From Carya illinoinensis (taxonomy: Eukaryota > Streptophyta > Magnoliopsida > Fagales > Juglandaceae), in contig NC_056756.1 in assembly GCF_018687715.1 (NCBI RefSeq), positions 34,137,480 to 34,201,479 on the forward strand: DNA of 64,000 bases, read 5' to 3'. How positions within the stretch are numbered: position 1 is the stretch's first letter; the number at the start of each line of letters is the position of its first letter. The translations under genes and the position numbers were made by a program. Of this stretch, positions 32,225 to 47,200 are shown one piece after another. Below the pieces are notes generated by a model. The model was not told the DNA's origin and ran no database searches. It saw only the letters and a program-made list of their open reading frames with translations.

Positions 32225-35200
32225 TATTTCGTAGCCAAATTAATATCTTGGTATCAAATTATTAAAAAGATGATGAAAAGAGGGAGATATGAAAGGGACT
32301 TCCCTTTAAATTTTCAAAATTTTTTTTTTCCTTTTAAGTAGATATTAAAGGCACTCATATAGACAATAGATTTCGTTCTAGTACAATTTGGACTTCTGTC
32401 TAGGATTCAATTAGCTGGGTTTTTCAAGCTCTCCACTTCTCTCCTCTCTTTGATACAATTATCTGAAATGAATACATTTATACACGTCTGTCATGGTGGC
32501 CATTCAACCTTTCTTTCCTGATAGATTTTCTTTTTTTTTTGATAAGTAATCAATGGCTAATCACTAGCTTTTTTGCTGTAAAAAATATAAGAATCTTTAA
32601 ATTAGTGGGTATCTAGGAGGCAAATGATTTTTACTGAAGAAACATGTCTGAAATAGTGCACTTATTGCAAGTGAATGTCTTACTTACATAATTTCCTGGA
32701 AAAGTATGCAAAGCCTTTTTATCTTGTCAGGAGGCCTTGTGGTTTTTGGGGCCTTAGGCGGTTCCCTACCCATTTGCCCAGCAGTCTTTCAAGTCACATT
32801 TCTCTCCATCTTATTGATTATAATTATATCGCCAACGTATTAGACACATTTCGGTGTTATATTAGATTAATATGGTAGGATGATATGCTCCTCTTGGACA
32901 AACACAAATATTTGGTTTGTAATTCCTATTTGAATAGGTTCTTTTGTGTGCCCCCAGTGTAATTGGGCTGTGTCTCTCTGCGCTTTTTAATTAGATTACT
33001 TAGAAAGTAAGATATTTTGTTCTTAATTAAAGTTATCTGATTCTAAGGTATTGTAACACGGAGGCCGTTGGTGTTGCAACTTCATAAGTTGGACAAGGGG
33101 CAATCTGAATATGCAGAGTTTCTACACGCAACAAAGAAAAGGTTTACTGATTTTGGTATGTCTACTTTCAGTAAAAGCTGCAATTTTCTCTCGGATTGTA
33201 GTCTATTTTCTATCAATTGTGTTTTTCAATTGTCTAAATTTCTGTATAGTCATCCATAAGGATTCAATTTATTGTGGGTAGCTACTCCCTACGTATCTGG
33301 ATATCAACTTCCTTGTTTATCAATAAAGCTTAACTTATCAAAAAAAATTGTGGGTAGCTGTTCAACATTTTCAATATCTTTAACATAATATTATATGTTT
33401 ATTTTAACTATAGGAATTCTCTGCTAGCTAGTTTTTATTAAATTCTTTGATTTACCCAAATTCATAGATAAAGTTGTCTTGATAAAAGGAATACATGGGT
33501 TGAAGATGAGGTTGGGTCTTTTGAGACTCCATGTGGCATGTTGATATGAGATGTAAGCTTAGAGACATATAACTTATTTTGGTTATATTGAGGCTTGTGA
33601 CTGGGAGGTGGATTACTTCACTTCTTTTTTTGATAGGCTGCATTTGGAGAGAGAATGAAACCTATAAAAATTATGAGAAGTCAACCCCTAGGGGTTGGCT
33701 CAAGTGGTAAGGGTATTGTTCTTGGTAGTATGATCCCTCAAGATCTAAGGTTCTCGAACCCTTGGGTTCAAAAAATTTCTAGGGGCCAAGTCCCTTGAAA
33801 GGCCAATTGTTTACCAGTCTGTATGATGGGGACACATTACACGGATTTGGGGTTTAACAAGGTAAAAAGACATGTTGCATTTGTATAGTCTCTGAGATTC
33901 CCCATCATAAAGAAATTGTGAGAATTTGGTACTCATAAACGAAAAAGAGATTGTGAGAAGTCAGTGGTAAATCTAAAGGTCTTTATATCCAAAACCCTTT
34001 ATATATGGGTGGCTGTTCATTTTTGTTTCTAGGTTTTAGAGTTTTCTTCTTCCTTTTACATTTTTGTTCGGGTGTATTTTGTGTATACTTCTTGTCTACT
34101 TGAGTTTTAATAAAATCTTCATTCCTTATCAAGAAAAAAGGTTGCCTTTCGGGGTTATATCCTTAAATCTTTTACTTGGTTCTACAAAGCATGATCGTGT
34201 ATATGATTAACACAGAAAACACTATTCGTATTTGCCAATTATAATTTCATTTAAGGCTAACATCAATGTGGAAATTTGATAGGATGGGAATAAACTTGGA
34301 TATGTTTATAGGACCCTATAAGTTCTTACATCATACTGTAATTGTTATTAATTTAATAAGTATCAACAGCTAAATCATCTTATAGGCTGTTCACTTGAGC
34401 AAATTGGCGCAGCAGTCACCTTGCTCTCATGCAGCAAACTCTATCATTCACCAAGAGGGGCAATTATAAATAATGTTGGCAATGAACTCTCTTTCTACTC
34501 TGTTTTGGGTATCAATTCGTGCTGTTATTAGTCCTCCAATGGACTCTAATGCATGTCAAGCATATGCCATGGCAAGTCTTTGTAAAAGCAGATTGCTCAA
34601 TGGAAATAATTGATGGCATTTTGTTCTTCAAATATTTTCTTTTCTGTATGCGTTGAATTTGAATATTGTCTGATGCACTGAAGTAAAGAGACTAGCTTAT
34701 GTAAAATTAAGGTGAGTGTTGTCCTCTTTCTGTTAAGTACTATCTTATCTCCATTCTTTGTCTGGGAGGATGTACTTGTCATATTTTTTTACTTTCTTGC
34801 CCAAATTAAGAAGTTTGAGACTTTTTTGAGGTTTCTTCATCAATCATTTACTTTTTCTTGCTGTCATTTGAAGTCAAATGATGTGTGTCCTGTGTGCTTA
34901 AACAGCTTCGGTTCGTAGGGAGATCCAAGAAGAAACAGATCGAATTACTGGGAAGTCAAAACAGATCTCTAACATTCCAATTCACCTGAGCATATATTCT
35001 CCAAATGGTTTGTATTTACATATTTTTCTTAACTGCATGCAGACAAGTTTTAAAATGAATTTCTCTTATATAAACCTCTTTCATGAATTCAGCAGAGTCA
35101 CTTGTTCTTGTTTCAGTTATCCTCTCTGATTTACATTTTTGTTGTAAAGAAAATGAAATACTTCGTATCTATTGATGTACCAACTTCGAACTTGTAAATG

Positions 35201-38200
35201 GTCTGTTATCCTAGTTTGTTAATACAAAATATGCGCTAAGTTGCCTTTTTTTATGCGTGTTTCTATATTTTATTAGTATTCTTGAGGCACTAGTCATATC
35301 TGATCTTATTTTTATTTGTGAATTTATTTATTATTAAGGGAGTTACATTCTAGTTGTTGAGTTTTGAACATGTGTGCTTTTCTTGCAGAATTGAAAATTA
35401 TCATGTCATAGGGGAAATTACTTCAAACTTTGTTGAGATAAAAACTGAGCAATATTATTTTTCCTGAGGTTGCGTTTAACATCTATGGCGGCCTTCTATA
35501 AGTTCTTTGGTGTCAGCATTATCATTTCAGTACCAACCCTTATGGCTAACTTTCTCAGACATGTTCAACGCTACCAGGATCATAATGTTTAAGAAGAATA
35601 GTTAAGTATCATGATTTTGAGTAGAGAAATTTAGTACAAGATATTTATTTTAACTAACATTGAACCGTAATGTATGGAAAATCTTACTATTAGGTAAATA
35701 GTGAATGACACATGATATTTAAAATTACAAGATGCTGGACTGTTGAGGTTTACAGAAAAAAGATACTCTGGCTGTGAAACTACAGAAGCACACCTAGTGT
35801 GCATCCACTGCCAAGTGTTGGTGCTTGAAGTTAAAAGGAAAACCCTAGCTATAGTGAGTGTGTTGACGAAAACTTTAGGGGTACAGCTCTCACATTTTTT
35901 GAAAGTCTTGCACATTTATCTTGCTTTACAAGATGAAGGAGGTGAATATTTTTCTTTATTAAATATTGAATAGTGGATAATTAGTTAAATCTAGAGAAGT
36001 TATATGTATGATTTTTATCTAAGACCCAGCTTCTGTTGCTTTAAAAATTGGATGCTGTACTGTAAAGAACAAGCTTGTCTGTCATCATCTTCATCATGAA
36101 AATTGTCATCATCATCATCCATCATCATTATCATATTTCCATTCACAGAATGCTATCTGGGTCACAATGGTAGTTTGCTTGCTTTTGTAGGAAAGAGATA
36201 ACCATAGTATAGCACACACAAGAATTCCTTTTCTTGCTCCTTCCTTCAGCTGGGTGAGCCTCAAGTGAAGACACTTTATAAGGGTGCTGTGTTATAGACC
36301 CCAACAATCCCTTCCCTACAATGACACTTCTGCAACTCAAACTCGTGACCTCTGGTTCAAGTACCACATATAAAATCACATTAGGACCCTATACCACGCC
36401 TAGGGGATTGAATAGCTATGTGACACAATCTACAAGATGTTTAAAAATTATTACAGACTAAATTTAATTGATTAGAGCAGATTTTTAAACAATTTCAGTT
36501 TTGATGAATATACAAATCTATCCATAGATATAACCCTAGGGTTGGCCCAAGTGGTGAAGGTCTTGGTCTTGGGGTATTACTCCCTTCAAGTTCCAAGGTG
36601 CAACACCTCATGGGTGTAAACAATCCTTTGGGCCACACCCCTTGGTACAAAATCAGCGATTTAACCAGTTCCGTGTAGGGAAACTTCCGAAGATTCGGTG
36701 CATGAGATCAAGGTTTACTCTACAGGGATGCGTCCGAAGGGCCCTGTTGCCTTGGAGAGGTTCCCCGACATAAAAAAAAAAAAGCCATCCATAGATATCA
36801 TTAAAAAATTCATGAAAATAAATAATATCAAGAGAATAAATTTGTTGCCGAGTGAAAATGTTTAAAGCAAGCAAGAGATGCTACTCATCGTCCCACACCA
36901 CACACCTTACATATTTTTTAATTTTTTTTTTAAATTTTAAATTTTATTTTACTTTTACTGAAATAATTGAGTTTTTCTACTCATCATTGATATACCACAT
37001 ATTTGTTATGGGAAAAAGGAAAGAAAATTAAAAGAGGTGTGGTCTGTGGTTTATGGGATACTAAGTAGAATTATTCCAAGCAAAAGAACACTTTACCATC
37101 TAGAAGTGGAGAAGAATTGGAATAGTATTTCTTATTATATTAAAATAAGGTACAATCCGTCTTATAGACTCCAAGGATAAACAAAAAGGAAAAAATAATA
37201 AAGGAAAGAATAACAAGAGGAAAGAATGACAATTGCTAACAAATCTCCTAGAATATATCCTAGAATATCTCCTAAGAATATTTACATTATTACAGAAATT
37301 TCTCCTATAATCCAGGGAGAGTTGACTGGATAAATTTGGAAACTTTCCAACACTCCCCCTCAAGCTGGCTATGGAAGATGTCTTCCATAGCCAGCTTGCC
37401 GATCAAATTTTCAAATTGCTTCTTTGGTAGTCCTTTAAGTATATCTGCTACTTGTTTGATAGTAGAGATATAGGGTAAACAAATCAGTTCACTGTCCAAC
37501 TTCTCCTTTATAAAATGCTTGTCGATCTCAACATGTTTTGTTCATCACAAGTCATTGGATTGTGAGCAATGGCTATGGCAGATTTGTTATTGCAATTAGT
37601 CTCATAGGTAGTGGATTAGTGACTTTCAACTCTTCCAATAATTTTTTAATCCACAACACTTCACAAATTCCATGAGCAACAGCTCTAAATTCTGCCTCTG
37701 CACTACTCCTAGCTACCACGTTTTGTTTTTTGCTGCGCCATGTAACCAAATTTCCGCCAACAAAGGCACAATAACCAGAAGTTGTATACCTCTGGTCTTA
37801 GCCCAATCTGCATCAATGTTTACCTCAACTTGTAGATGTCTATGGTCTTCAAACAATAGAGCTTTTCCTGGAGTTCCCTTTAAATATCTCAGGATTCTAT
37901 AAACTGCATCAAAGTGGTCAGGCCCTGGTGGGTGCATGAATTGGCTTACCATACTGACAGGAAAGGCTATGTCAGGACGTGTATGTGATAGATAAAGTAG
38001 CCTTCCAACCAATCTTTGGTACTGGTCTCTATTGATTACTTCTTTAGGCTTGGCAGGTTGTATTTTAAGGTTAGGCTCTATAGGTGTCTCAGCTGCTTTA
38101 CACCCTAGTAAACCTGTTTTTCCAAGCAAGTCAAGCACATATTTTCTTTGTGAAACAAAAATACCTTTTCTTGACCTTGCAAATTCCATACCGAGAAAAT

Positions 38201-41200
38201 ACTTCAAGTTATCCAAGTCTTTAATCTCAAATTCATTAGCAAGCGTCTGTTTTAATTTCTCAAATTCCTTGCTGTCATTACCTGTTAAAATAATATCGTC
38301 AACACAGACAATTAGAATAGCAACTTTCCCTTCACTTGAGTGCTTATAGAACATGGTGTGTACAGCTTGACCTTGGCAGTAACCATGACCCTTTACAGCC
38401 TTCCCAAAGCATTTAAACTAAGCTCTCGGAGATTGCTTGAGCCCATACAATGAGTTATTCGGAATGGATGGAATAACTTTCTCGGTAACTGCAAATTTGC
38501 GGTGGGAAGAGGCACGCGCATCCGCTTTTGGCATGACATTTGGTGTGGGGATGTCGCCCTGAAAAATGCTTTCCCCTCTCTTTTCAGGATTGCTTTTGAT
38601 CAGGGTTCCTCGGTAGCCGATAATATGTGTAGTGTTGTTGACTCTACCCAGTGGTCTGTGAGATTCTCTAGAGCTGCCTAGGATTGGGAGGTGCGAGTCA
38701 TTACTGATTTCTACAGCACATTATATGAAATGAAGCTAAGGGCTGGAGGGGAGGACTGCTTACTTTGGATATGCACAGGAAATAAGAAATTCTCAGTCCG
38801 TTCTTATTACAAGGCCTTGACAAATCACACCTGCAACGTCTTCCCGTGGAAGAACATCTGGAGGTGCAATGTTCCCCTTAAGGTAGCTTTCTTCGGATGG
38901 GTGGCTTCTCATGGTAAAATTTTGACTATAGACAAGTTAAGAAAATGTGGACTCTACTTTTTGGATTGGTGCTTCATGTACAAACATGACAATGAATCTG
39001 TGGACCACCTCCTTCTTCACTGCAAAGTAGTTAAGTCCTTGTGGGATGAAATCCTATCCAGGCTTGGTATTGCATGGGCTATGCCTAGGAGGGTGATTGA
39101 TTTATTGTCTTGTTGGCAAGGGATGAGGGGCAATCGTCAGATAGCTGCTGTTTGGAAGATGGTACCTTTATGCTTAATGTGGTGCACATGGATCGAAAGG
39201 AATAGACGTTCTTTTGAGAACAAGGAACGCTCCCTCGATGGTCTCAGGGCTTTCTTCTTTCATACCCTATTAATTTGGGCGTCCTCTATTGTATTGAACG
39301 GAACAAGTCTTCATGACTTTTATGCTACTATTCGTAGCACTTAGTTTGTAACTAGGCTCTCTTTTGTATACCCCCTGTGTACTCGGGCTTTGCCTTTTTA
39401 CGTGGATAATTAAAATCTTTTACTTATAAAAAAAAAAAAAAATACAATGATTTTTTCAATTTACACATTATTTCTGCCAAGATTATTTTCAAAACCTGGT
39501 GGTAATTCCATAAACACTTCATCCTCTAGATCTCCATTTAGAAAGGCATTCTTTACATCCAACTGGTGTAAGGGCCAGTTAGAATGTACAGCTAAGGAGA
39601 GTAACACTGATTGAGTTTATCTTGGCCACTGGAGCAAAAGTTTCTTGATAGTCAATTCCGTATGTTTGTGTAAACCCTTTTGCAACAAGTCTCGCCTTAT
39701 ATCTCTATACTGCCATCAGCCTTGCATTTAACTGTAAACACCCATTTGCAACCTATAGTTTTCTTTTCCTTTGGTAAATCAACAATTTCCCAAGTACCGT
39801 TGTTCTGTAGTACTTATAAAAAAAAGTACCATTGTTCCGTAGTGCATTCATCTCTTCAAGAACTGCTAACTTCCAATCCGGATGATCCATAGCTTCTTGA
39901 ATGTTCCTTGGAACAAATAGGTGAGAAATATTGGATGTAAAGGCCATATGATCATGAGAGAGTCTGTGATATGATAAATATTTGGCAATGGGGTGTGTGG
40001 TACAGGTTCTAACTCCTTTCCTGATGGCTATCGGTACATCAAGGTCAATAGATTGATGAACTGGAAGCGTAGTAGAAGGATTACCTAGGATTTCCAAATG
40101 ACCAATTTTTGGAGGTGATGATTGATTCTGCTTTGGAATTGTGGGATGATCCTTAGTATTAGAATGATACCTGCCACTAGTATAAACACGGAGCTCAGAA
40201 GAGGGATTATTCTCTAGCAATTCTCCCCCTGTTTGTGATTTCCTTATGCTTTGTACAGGCAGATTGGGATTTCCATTTTTTTCACTATTTAAAATTTCAA
40301 TTCCTTGAATGTTTTGTAGAGGGATTTCAATGTCAAGGAAAACATTAGGCATTGGTATAGAAGTTTTCCAAAACTGATCTTCACTACTCTCTTTCTCTCC
40401 CTAAAGAGAAGTTCGGTCAAAGTAAGACTGATTTTTAACAAAAAGGACTTCCATACTGATGTGAATTTTTGTTTGTTTTTGGATTCAAACATTTATACCT
40501 CTCTTATTGGGAGCATATCGAAGAGACACACATTTTTCAGCCCTAGGATCAAGTTTAGATCTAAGATGAGCTGGAATATGAACAAAAACAGTGCATCCAA
40601 ATACTGTTAGAGGCAGATCAGAAATTATCCTATTATCAGGAAAGGATTTTTTTAGGCATGCCAAAGGAGTGATACTGCAGCACACAGGAAGGCATTCTAT
40701 TAATAAGGTAACAAGCAGTTAGAATAGCATGCCCCCACAAATATTTTGGAATATGCATAGAAAACATTATAGCCTGTGCAACCTCAAGTAAATGATGATT
40801 TTTTCTTTCAGCAATGCCATTTTGTTGTGGGGTGTCACAACACGCGGATTGATGTTGAATCCCTCTTTCTTTCAAAAAATTTCCCAAAACTTGGTTGAAA
40901 TATTCTATACCATTATCCGTGCAAAGTATGCTTATTTTTGTATGAAATTGATTTTCAATCATACTATAAAAATTCTTGAATAATATTAACTTTAGATTTT
41001 CCCTTCATCAAATATACCCAACAAATCTGAGTATGATCATCTATAAAAGTCACAAACCATTTTTTTCCGGATAAGATAGTAACCTTAGAGGGACCCCAAA
41101 CATCACTATAAATCAAATAAAAAGGTTTTGATGCACGGTAGCTTTTTGAATTATAAGGAACTCGATGACTTTTTGATAAATGACAAACGTCACAATGAAG

Positions 41201-44200
41201 AGAAGTACAGTCCAGATTTTTAAACAAACTAGGCAACAAATAATTTAAATAAGAAAAACTAGGATGGCCTAATCTAAGATGCCAAAGCATTATTTGATCA
41301 CGCACAGGGATTGAACTAGTACTACCACTCAAGCCCTGAGCTTGTTTATTGCTGAATAGGGTATCATCAAAATAATGAAGGCCATTGATCATCCTAGCAC
41401 TGCCAATCATTGTCCCCGAGCTCTGGTCCTGAAATTCACAGTGAGAATCAAAGAATATGATACGACAGTTAGAATCACGGGATAATCTACCAACAGACAG
41501 AAGATTGCAACTTTAGGAACATGAAGGACATGTTTTAATTCTATTTTCCGGGAAATTCTAATTGAACCTGTTCCAGCAATGGATGAAAAACTCCTATCTG
41601 CAATCCTAACCTTTTTATTACCCGGACAAGGATAATAAGATTGAAACAATTGAGATATACTGGTCATATGGTTGGATGCACCTGAATCAATAATCCATGG
41701 TGCAAAGGCTAAAGAACTAGAACAGGCACTTGGCATATTACCTGTTTGGGCCAAGGAACCAATATAAGTACCAGATATCTGATTGGATTTCAGCAGTTGA
41801 AGAAGTTGATCCATCTGCTCTGAACTTAGAACATTGGTCTGGGCTTCATTTGCTCTAGGAATCACTTTGTTGTTTCCAGGTCCAGGTTTGCTGCTTTTCC
41901 AATTTGCTGGTTTTCCATGTAGTTTCCAGCAGGTTTCTTGGGTATGGTGTGGCTTATTACAATATTCACACCATACTTGAGATATTTATCGGGATATGAC
42001 CGCTGTACAGAGGCATTAGTAGCAGCCGAAACAGTAGGATTAGTAGCAACCAAAGCTGAGTTGTCCACTGTTCCATCAGCCCCTTTTTTCTTTAGCATAA
42101 CATTCCGATGACAATCTTCACGTCTCACTTCAGAAAATACCTCTCCTATTGGAGGTAGAGATTGTCTACCAAGAATCCTCCCCTTGACTTCATCAAACTC
42201 ATCATTGAGTCCAGTCAAGAATTTGAAAATTCTTGCATTTTCCACCATCTTCTTGTTGTAGCTGCAATTATCAGGGCTCTTCCATTCATGATCATTGGAT
42301 AGATCCAAGTCCTGCGACAGTCCCTTAAAGACATTAAAATACTCAGTCACACCATCCTCCCCTTGTTGGGTCTTGTCAATTTTTTGCTGCAATTCATAAA
42401 TCTGACAATAATTTCCAAGGTCAGAATACATCTGACTAACATTATCCCATGGTTCTTTTGCAGTAGGATAGGATAGCACGTCATTAGTGCTAATATCTTC
42501 ATCCATTGCATTCACAAGCCAAGCCATAATCATGGAATTTTCGGCAGTCCCATATAGCATATGACGGGTTTGCTCTGTCAGGGGCCTTGGTTTCACTAGT
42601 AAGGTATCCAATCTTACCTCTACCGCAGAAATACATTCGAACTGACTGAGACCATCTCAAGAAGTTGGCTTCATTGAGACGGATATTTGTGATTTGGACT
42701 GAATGGGGTCTGGTATGGGCTACTTTGGTTTCAGTTTTGGTGTTGACCACAGGTTCCGGTCTGGCCATGGTGGAAGTTTTGGAAATTTCAGATATAATGG
42801 AGGCTGAACAGGGTTAAGGCAATAAGGATTAGGTTTAGAGGCTATGACTACCAAAAGGAAAAGAAAACTGGGCTCTTGATACCGTCTAGAAGTGGAGAAG
42901 AATTGGAATAGTATTTCTTATTATATTAAAATAAGGTACAATCCGTATGTCTTATAGACTACAAGGATAAGCTAAAAGGAAAGAATAATAAAGGAAAGAA
43001 TAACAAAAGGAAATAATGACAATTGTTAACAAATCTCCTAGAATATCTTCTAAGAATATTTACATAATTATAGAAATTTCTCTTATAATCCAAGGAGAGT
43101 TGACTGGATCAATTTGGAAACTTTCCAACAGGTCAGCCTACCTAAAAAGGATCCAATACACCATTTAAAGGTTTAAATAAAGTAGTCCAATTAGAAAACC
43201 TTTACAATCATCCCCTTCCACAAAGCCTTTGTAAAAGAAAGAATCCTGCTTGTATCGATAAATGATCCGTTTGCCCCTACCACGGCAGCAGTCAAAATTT
43301 GAACAATCTTTGAACTTGGCCTTTTCTATTGGAACTTCAGTGGCTGAAGGCGTCTCTGATAATACAAATCACCAACTTTGCCTTTCGCGTGGTTTTCAAA
43401 AACTCTAGCGATTAAATGTAGAAGCATGGGAAATCCCTCTTTTTTTGTTTCTCTCTATTGGCTCATGATAATGATGGTTGTTTTAATGAATGGGTCACTG
43501 TGGAAGTGAGAAGAGAGCTCCTGTGAAAACTTTAATTTTAATTTACCCAATCTCGGACTTGAAAAATCGAGTTGTGGCTCTCATGACAATTTCTTGACAG
43601 GCAAGTATCACAATTTTAATGAATTTCTTAAAATTATATAACTGTGACCTGTAAGCCTCTCATTAGAAGCATTTAATTTACATAATAGACATGAAAAATC
43701 TTATGCGTCGATACGTTTTTCTATCTTTATTTCTTATGCAGTTATTTGTGAGCTTTTCTTATATTTTTTCTACACAGTATTTCTACTTTTTTTATATTCA
43801 TTATTCTTCATTTTGTTTTCTGAGAAACTATAATTACTATATAAACTCTACGTTGTTGGGAGTTTTTTCTGTTTGAGTCTCTTTATTGTTTTGTGTTATG
43901 ATGATTATGTGTATAGTTTTTGTCTGGCAGTTGTAAACTTAACCCTCATTGATCTTCCTGGCTTGACAAAGGTTGCTGTAGGTAATTTCTATGATACTTT
44001 GAGTTTGATCTGAAGCAATTGATCCCTTCTGTTTGCTTAAAAGTAGTCAATGTACACATTTAGATATGCAGAATTTTGGCTTTTGCAGAGGGACAGCCGG
44101 AAAGTATCGTTGAAGATATTGAGAACATGGTTCGTTCTTATGTTGAGAAGGTGAGGATGCATGACATTATCTCAATGAAAGATATAAGAGTTTTGCTACA

Positions 44201-47200
44201 TACACGCAAAGTCGCGTACTAATCTGCATACCAATACTGTAAAGTAATTTACTAAGATCCATGCAGCTGGATCTTCTTTTCTTAATTTACTAAAACCCAT
44301 CTAGTTGGTTGAATTCTTTCTTATTGAATATATTTTCTAGATATCCAATCTCTGAGCAATGCAAATTCTTCTTCAGTAAATTTATATCTTGAAAAAATCT
44401 AATTGCAAGCATAATTGTGCACTAATATGTACACCAATCTATTCTGATTGGACAAAAAGTAGATTTTATTGAAAACAGTAAAGTAATAAAGTTATTTCAT
44501 CCCCTTCACACTAGGATCCATGCTTCAAATAACTTTGTTACTTCACAGTAGTAATATATATTATATATATATTCCATGGGCATAAGTAGCATCTCCTTAG
44601 GAGGTGAGAAGCAGTAGATTCTACTTCCTACCTCGATAAGTTTAGCTTGATGACCAACTCTTTAACGAGTCACCATAAATGGTGACCATCCTGACTCATG
44701 TCCATAATACTTTTGTATTTGCAACCTTCATTTCTTTGTATGCCAACTACTTCGGAATTTCAAAACATTTTTCTATTAATCGTCCTCTCCTCAGAAAATT
44801 ATCATAAAATTTACACAGAGTTTTTCATGACCAATAAATGCTCAGAGCTTGATCCCCAGTCATAAAGGGTACTTTCATTTGGCCAACATCCCTGTGCACA
44901 CTTTCTGTACAAGTTTTTAACTTATCAGTTACTACAAAGGGAGAGAAATAACCATAATGTTGGGATTGCTATGAGAAATGAATGTGAAAGCCAAAAATAT
45001 AGTAGGGTAGCTCCTAAAGCCACCCTACGCTCTGCCCAATGTTCAGCTAGTTTCAAAATCAATCTCCAAATCTATCCTTGTACACCTAACAGTCTCACAT
45101 CACCCATTCCACTGATCTGTCCTTCTCTATTTCAAAGTAGAAATTCCTCACATCCTACTTAGAGAGTGGACCATTTTTTATTGGCATATTGGTCTTTGGT
45201 TGGAAACTTTCAATTGTGTCTATTTATTTATGACAAATATATTGAGATGGGATTTTTTTTGTAAGGGAAGGGTGGGACTAGGGGTTGAGTTCATACATAG
45301 ACCAGAAAACTGAGGAATCTATGATTTGAGATTTTTTGTCATTGATGTGTTTCGTGTCTTTGGACTGTAATTTTGGTTAAGAGATTGCATTAGCTATATA
45401 TTTACTACTTAGCATATTTAATTTGATTGTAAGTGTTTTTAAAGTAGGAAGTTGTTTGCACAGTAAATTATTGCTTTGCTATCCGGTTTTTACATCTGCC
45501 TAGTTCATCAAAGACTTTTCTGATTTTGTAGCCCAACTGCATTATATTGGCTATTTCTCCTGCTAATCAAGATATTGCCACCTCGGACGCTATAAAACTT
45601 GCTAGAGAAGTTGATCCTGCAGGTACCATGAAGTAGTCTCCACAAGTTTAAGGCAAGAGTTTTTATTATCAATCAGAATGTATTGTGAGAAAAAGATTTA
45701 TTTTTTTGTTTCATTTTGTATTTTCAGGTGAAAGAACTTTTGGTGTCGTCACAAAACTTGATCTGATGGATAAAGGAACAAATGCTTTGGATGTATGGAG
45801 TCAATCATACTTCCAGCAAAAATTAATGAAATATATATTAAATTCATGAGTGCAATAACTTTATGTTCACCCATGGTTCTTTTGTGTTTGTTCTTCTGTA
45901 TGATTTCCTGCACTACTGAATATTGTTAGCTCTTGAAAGTCACATTAAGTCTGGTTGTATTAATTTTTAAGGTTCTTGAAGGGAGGTCATACAGGCTGCA
46001 ACATCCCTGGGTTGGGATCGTGAACCGTTCACAAGCTGATATCAATAAAAATGTAGACATGATTGCTGCACGTCGAAAGGAGCGTGAATATTTTGAAACA
46101 AGTCCTGAGTATGGACACTTGTCACATAAAATGGGCTCTGAGTATCTTGCTAAACTTTTATCGAAGGTTTCTTTGATATTGTCTTATGGTTCTTTTCTCA
46201 CTGGGTATATGTTTACACTGAAAAGTGAAAAATTACTGAAATATGTAACATTGTGTTCAGCATTTGGAGACTGTTATCAGGCAGCGGATACCAAGTATCA
46301 TTGCTCTAATAAATAAAACCATCGATGAGCTTAATGCGGAGTTGGACCGTATAGGAAGGCCAATTGCTGTAGACTCTGGGGTACCAACTGGACCTATTTG
46401 TACTCTATTTTTATTAGACACAACTTGATATCTTTTTATCTTACTGACTTGTAGTGCATTACCTGTATGTACAGGCCCAGCTGTACACTATTTTAGAAAT
46501 GTGCCGCGCATTTGACCGGGTATTTAAGGAACACCTGGATGGAGGGTAAATTCTATGAATTATTTCTTTCATAATCTACTTCATATTCCAATTAAAAAAT
46601 TCTTGACAGGTTCTGGTTGAAGTTGTTGTTTGGCTTTATTGATATATTTGATTCATTTTTTGAATTTTTGAACAAATTTTCTGTAGTGGGGAAATATGAT
46701 GTACTTCAAAAAAGATTTCGTAGAAGGGTGTTTAGATTTTTTAACGCACAAGCATCCATATGCTCGCTATTCACATGGATAACTTATTTGAATGGGCAAC
46801 TACACATTTATAAGATTGAATCTTTGATGGCCTGATATAGGGTTTAAATCCTTTGCTGTTAGCCTTTAGTGGTAGAATTATGTTTCATAAATCACCAGTT
46901 TTTGTCATAAATTGTTCTTTTCTTTGAGGGGAAAAATCAATGCCCCTTGGAGTGCATTGGCATGCTGGTAATTGCGGGAGTTGCAAGAGAAACAAATTTT
47001 TAATCAAATTGCACATACACTGACTTGGAATTGCTAGTCTGCTAAGCTTTAGAAAGAAAGGTGTGCTAGGATTTTATCGAGCCTCTCTCTAATTGAACTC
47101 AGACTGGTATAAGAAATCTTGACTGAAGACCACAGCTTATTTTTTTTTGATAAATAAGAAGATAATTTTATTAATATGAACGAAATAGGTGAAGCCCATG

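Larger units (their letters stand above)
37099..43130 (-). mobile_element. Copia B: degenerate copia element in DRP1C intron 4
   Basis: LTRs of about 250 bp lie at 37099-37352 and 42885-43130 (TGTTGGAAAG on the - strand). A polypurine tract, TTGAGGGGGAGTG on the - strand, precedes the 3' LTR (about 37353-37366). A degraded primer site, GGTATCAAGAGC, lies near 42870-42882. Coding order on the - strand is gag, protease, integrase, RT, RNase H, with many frameshifts. An L1 fragment (38454-39441) and a 12-bp L1 footprint (39812-39823) interrupt it. No 5-bp target duplication is recognisable. Confidence 0.9.

Noticed and set aside
37672..38349. + strand frames over copia B RT
   Set aside because: Antisense shadows of the RT pseudogene with no domain.
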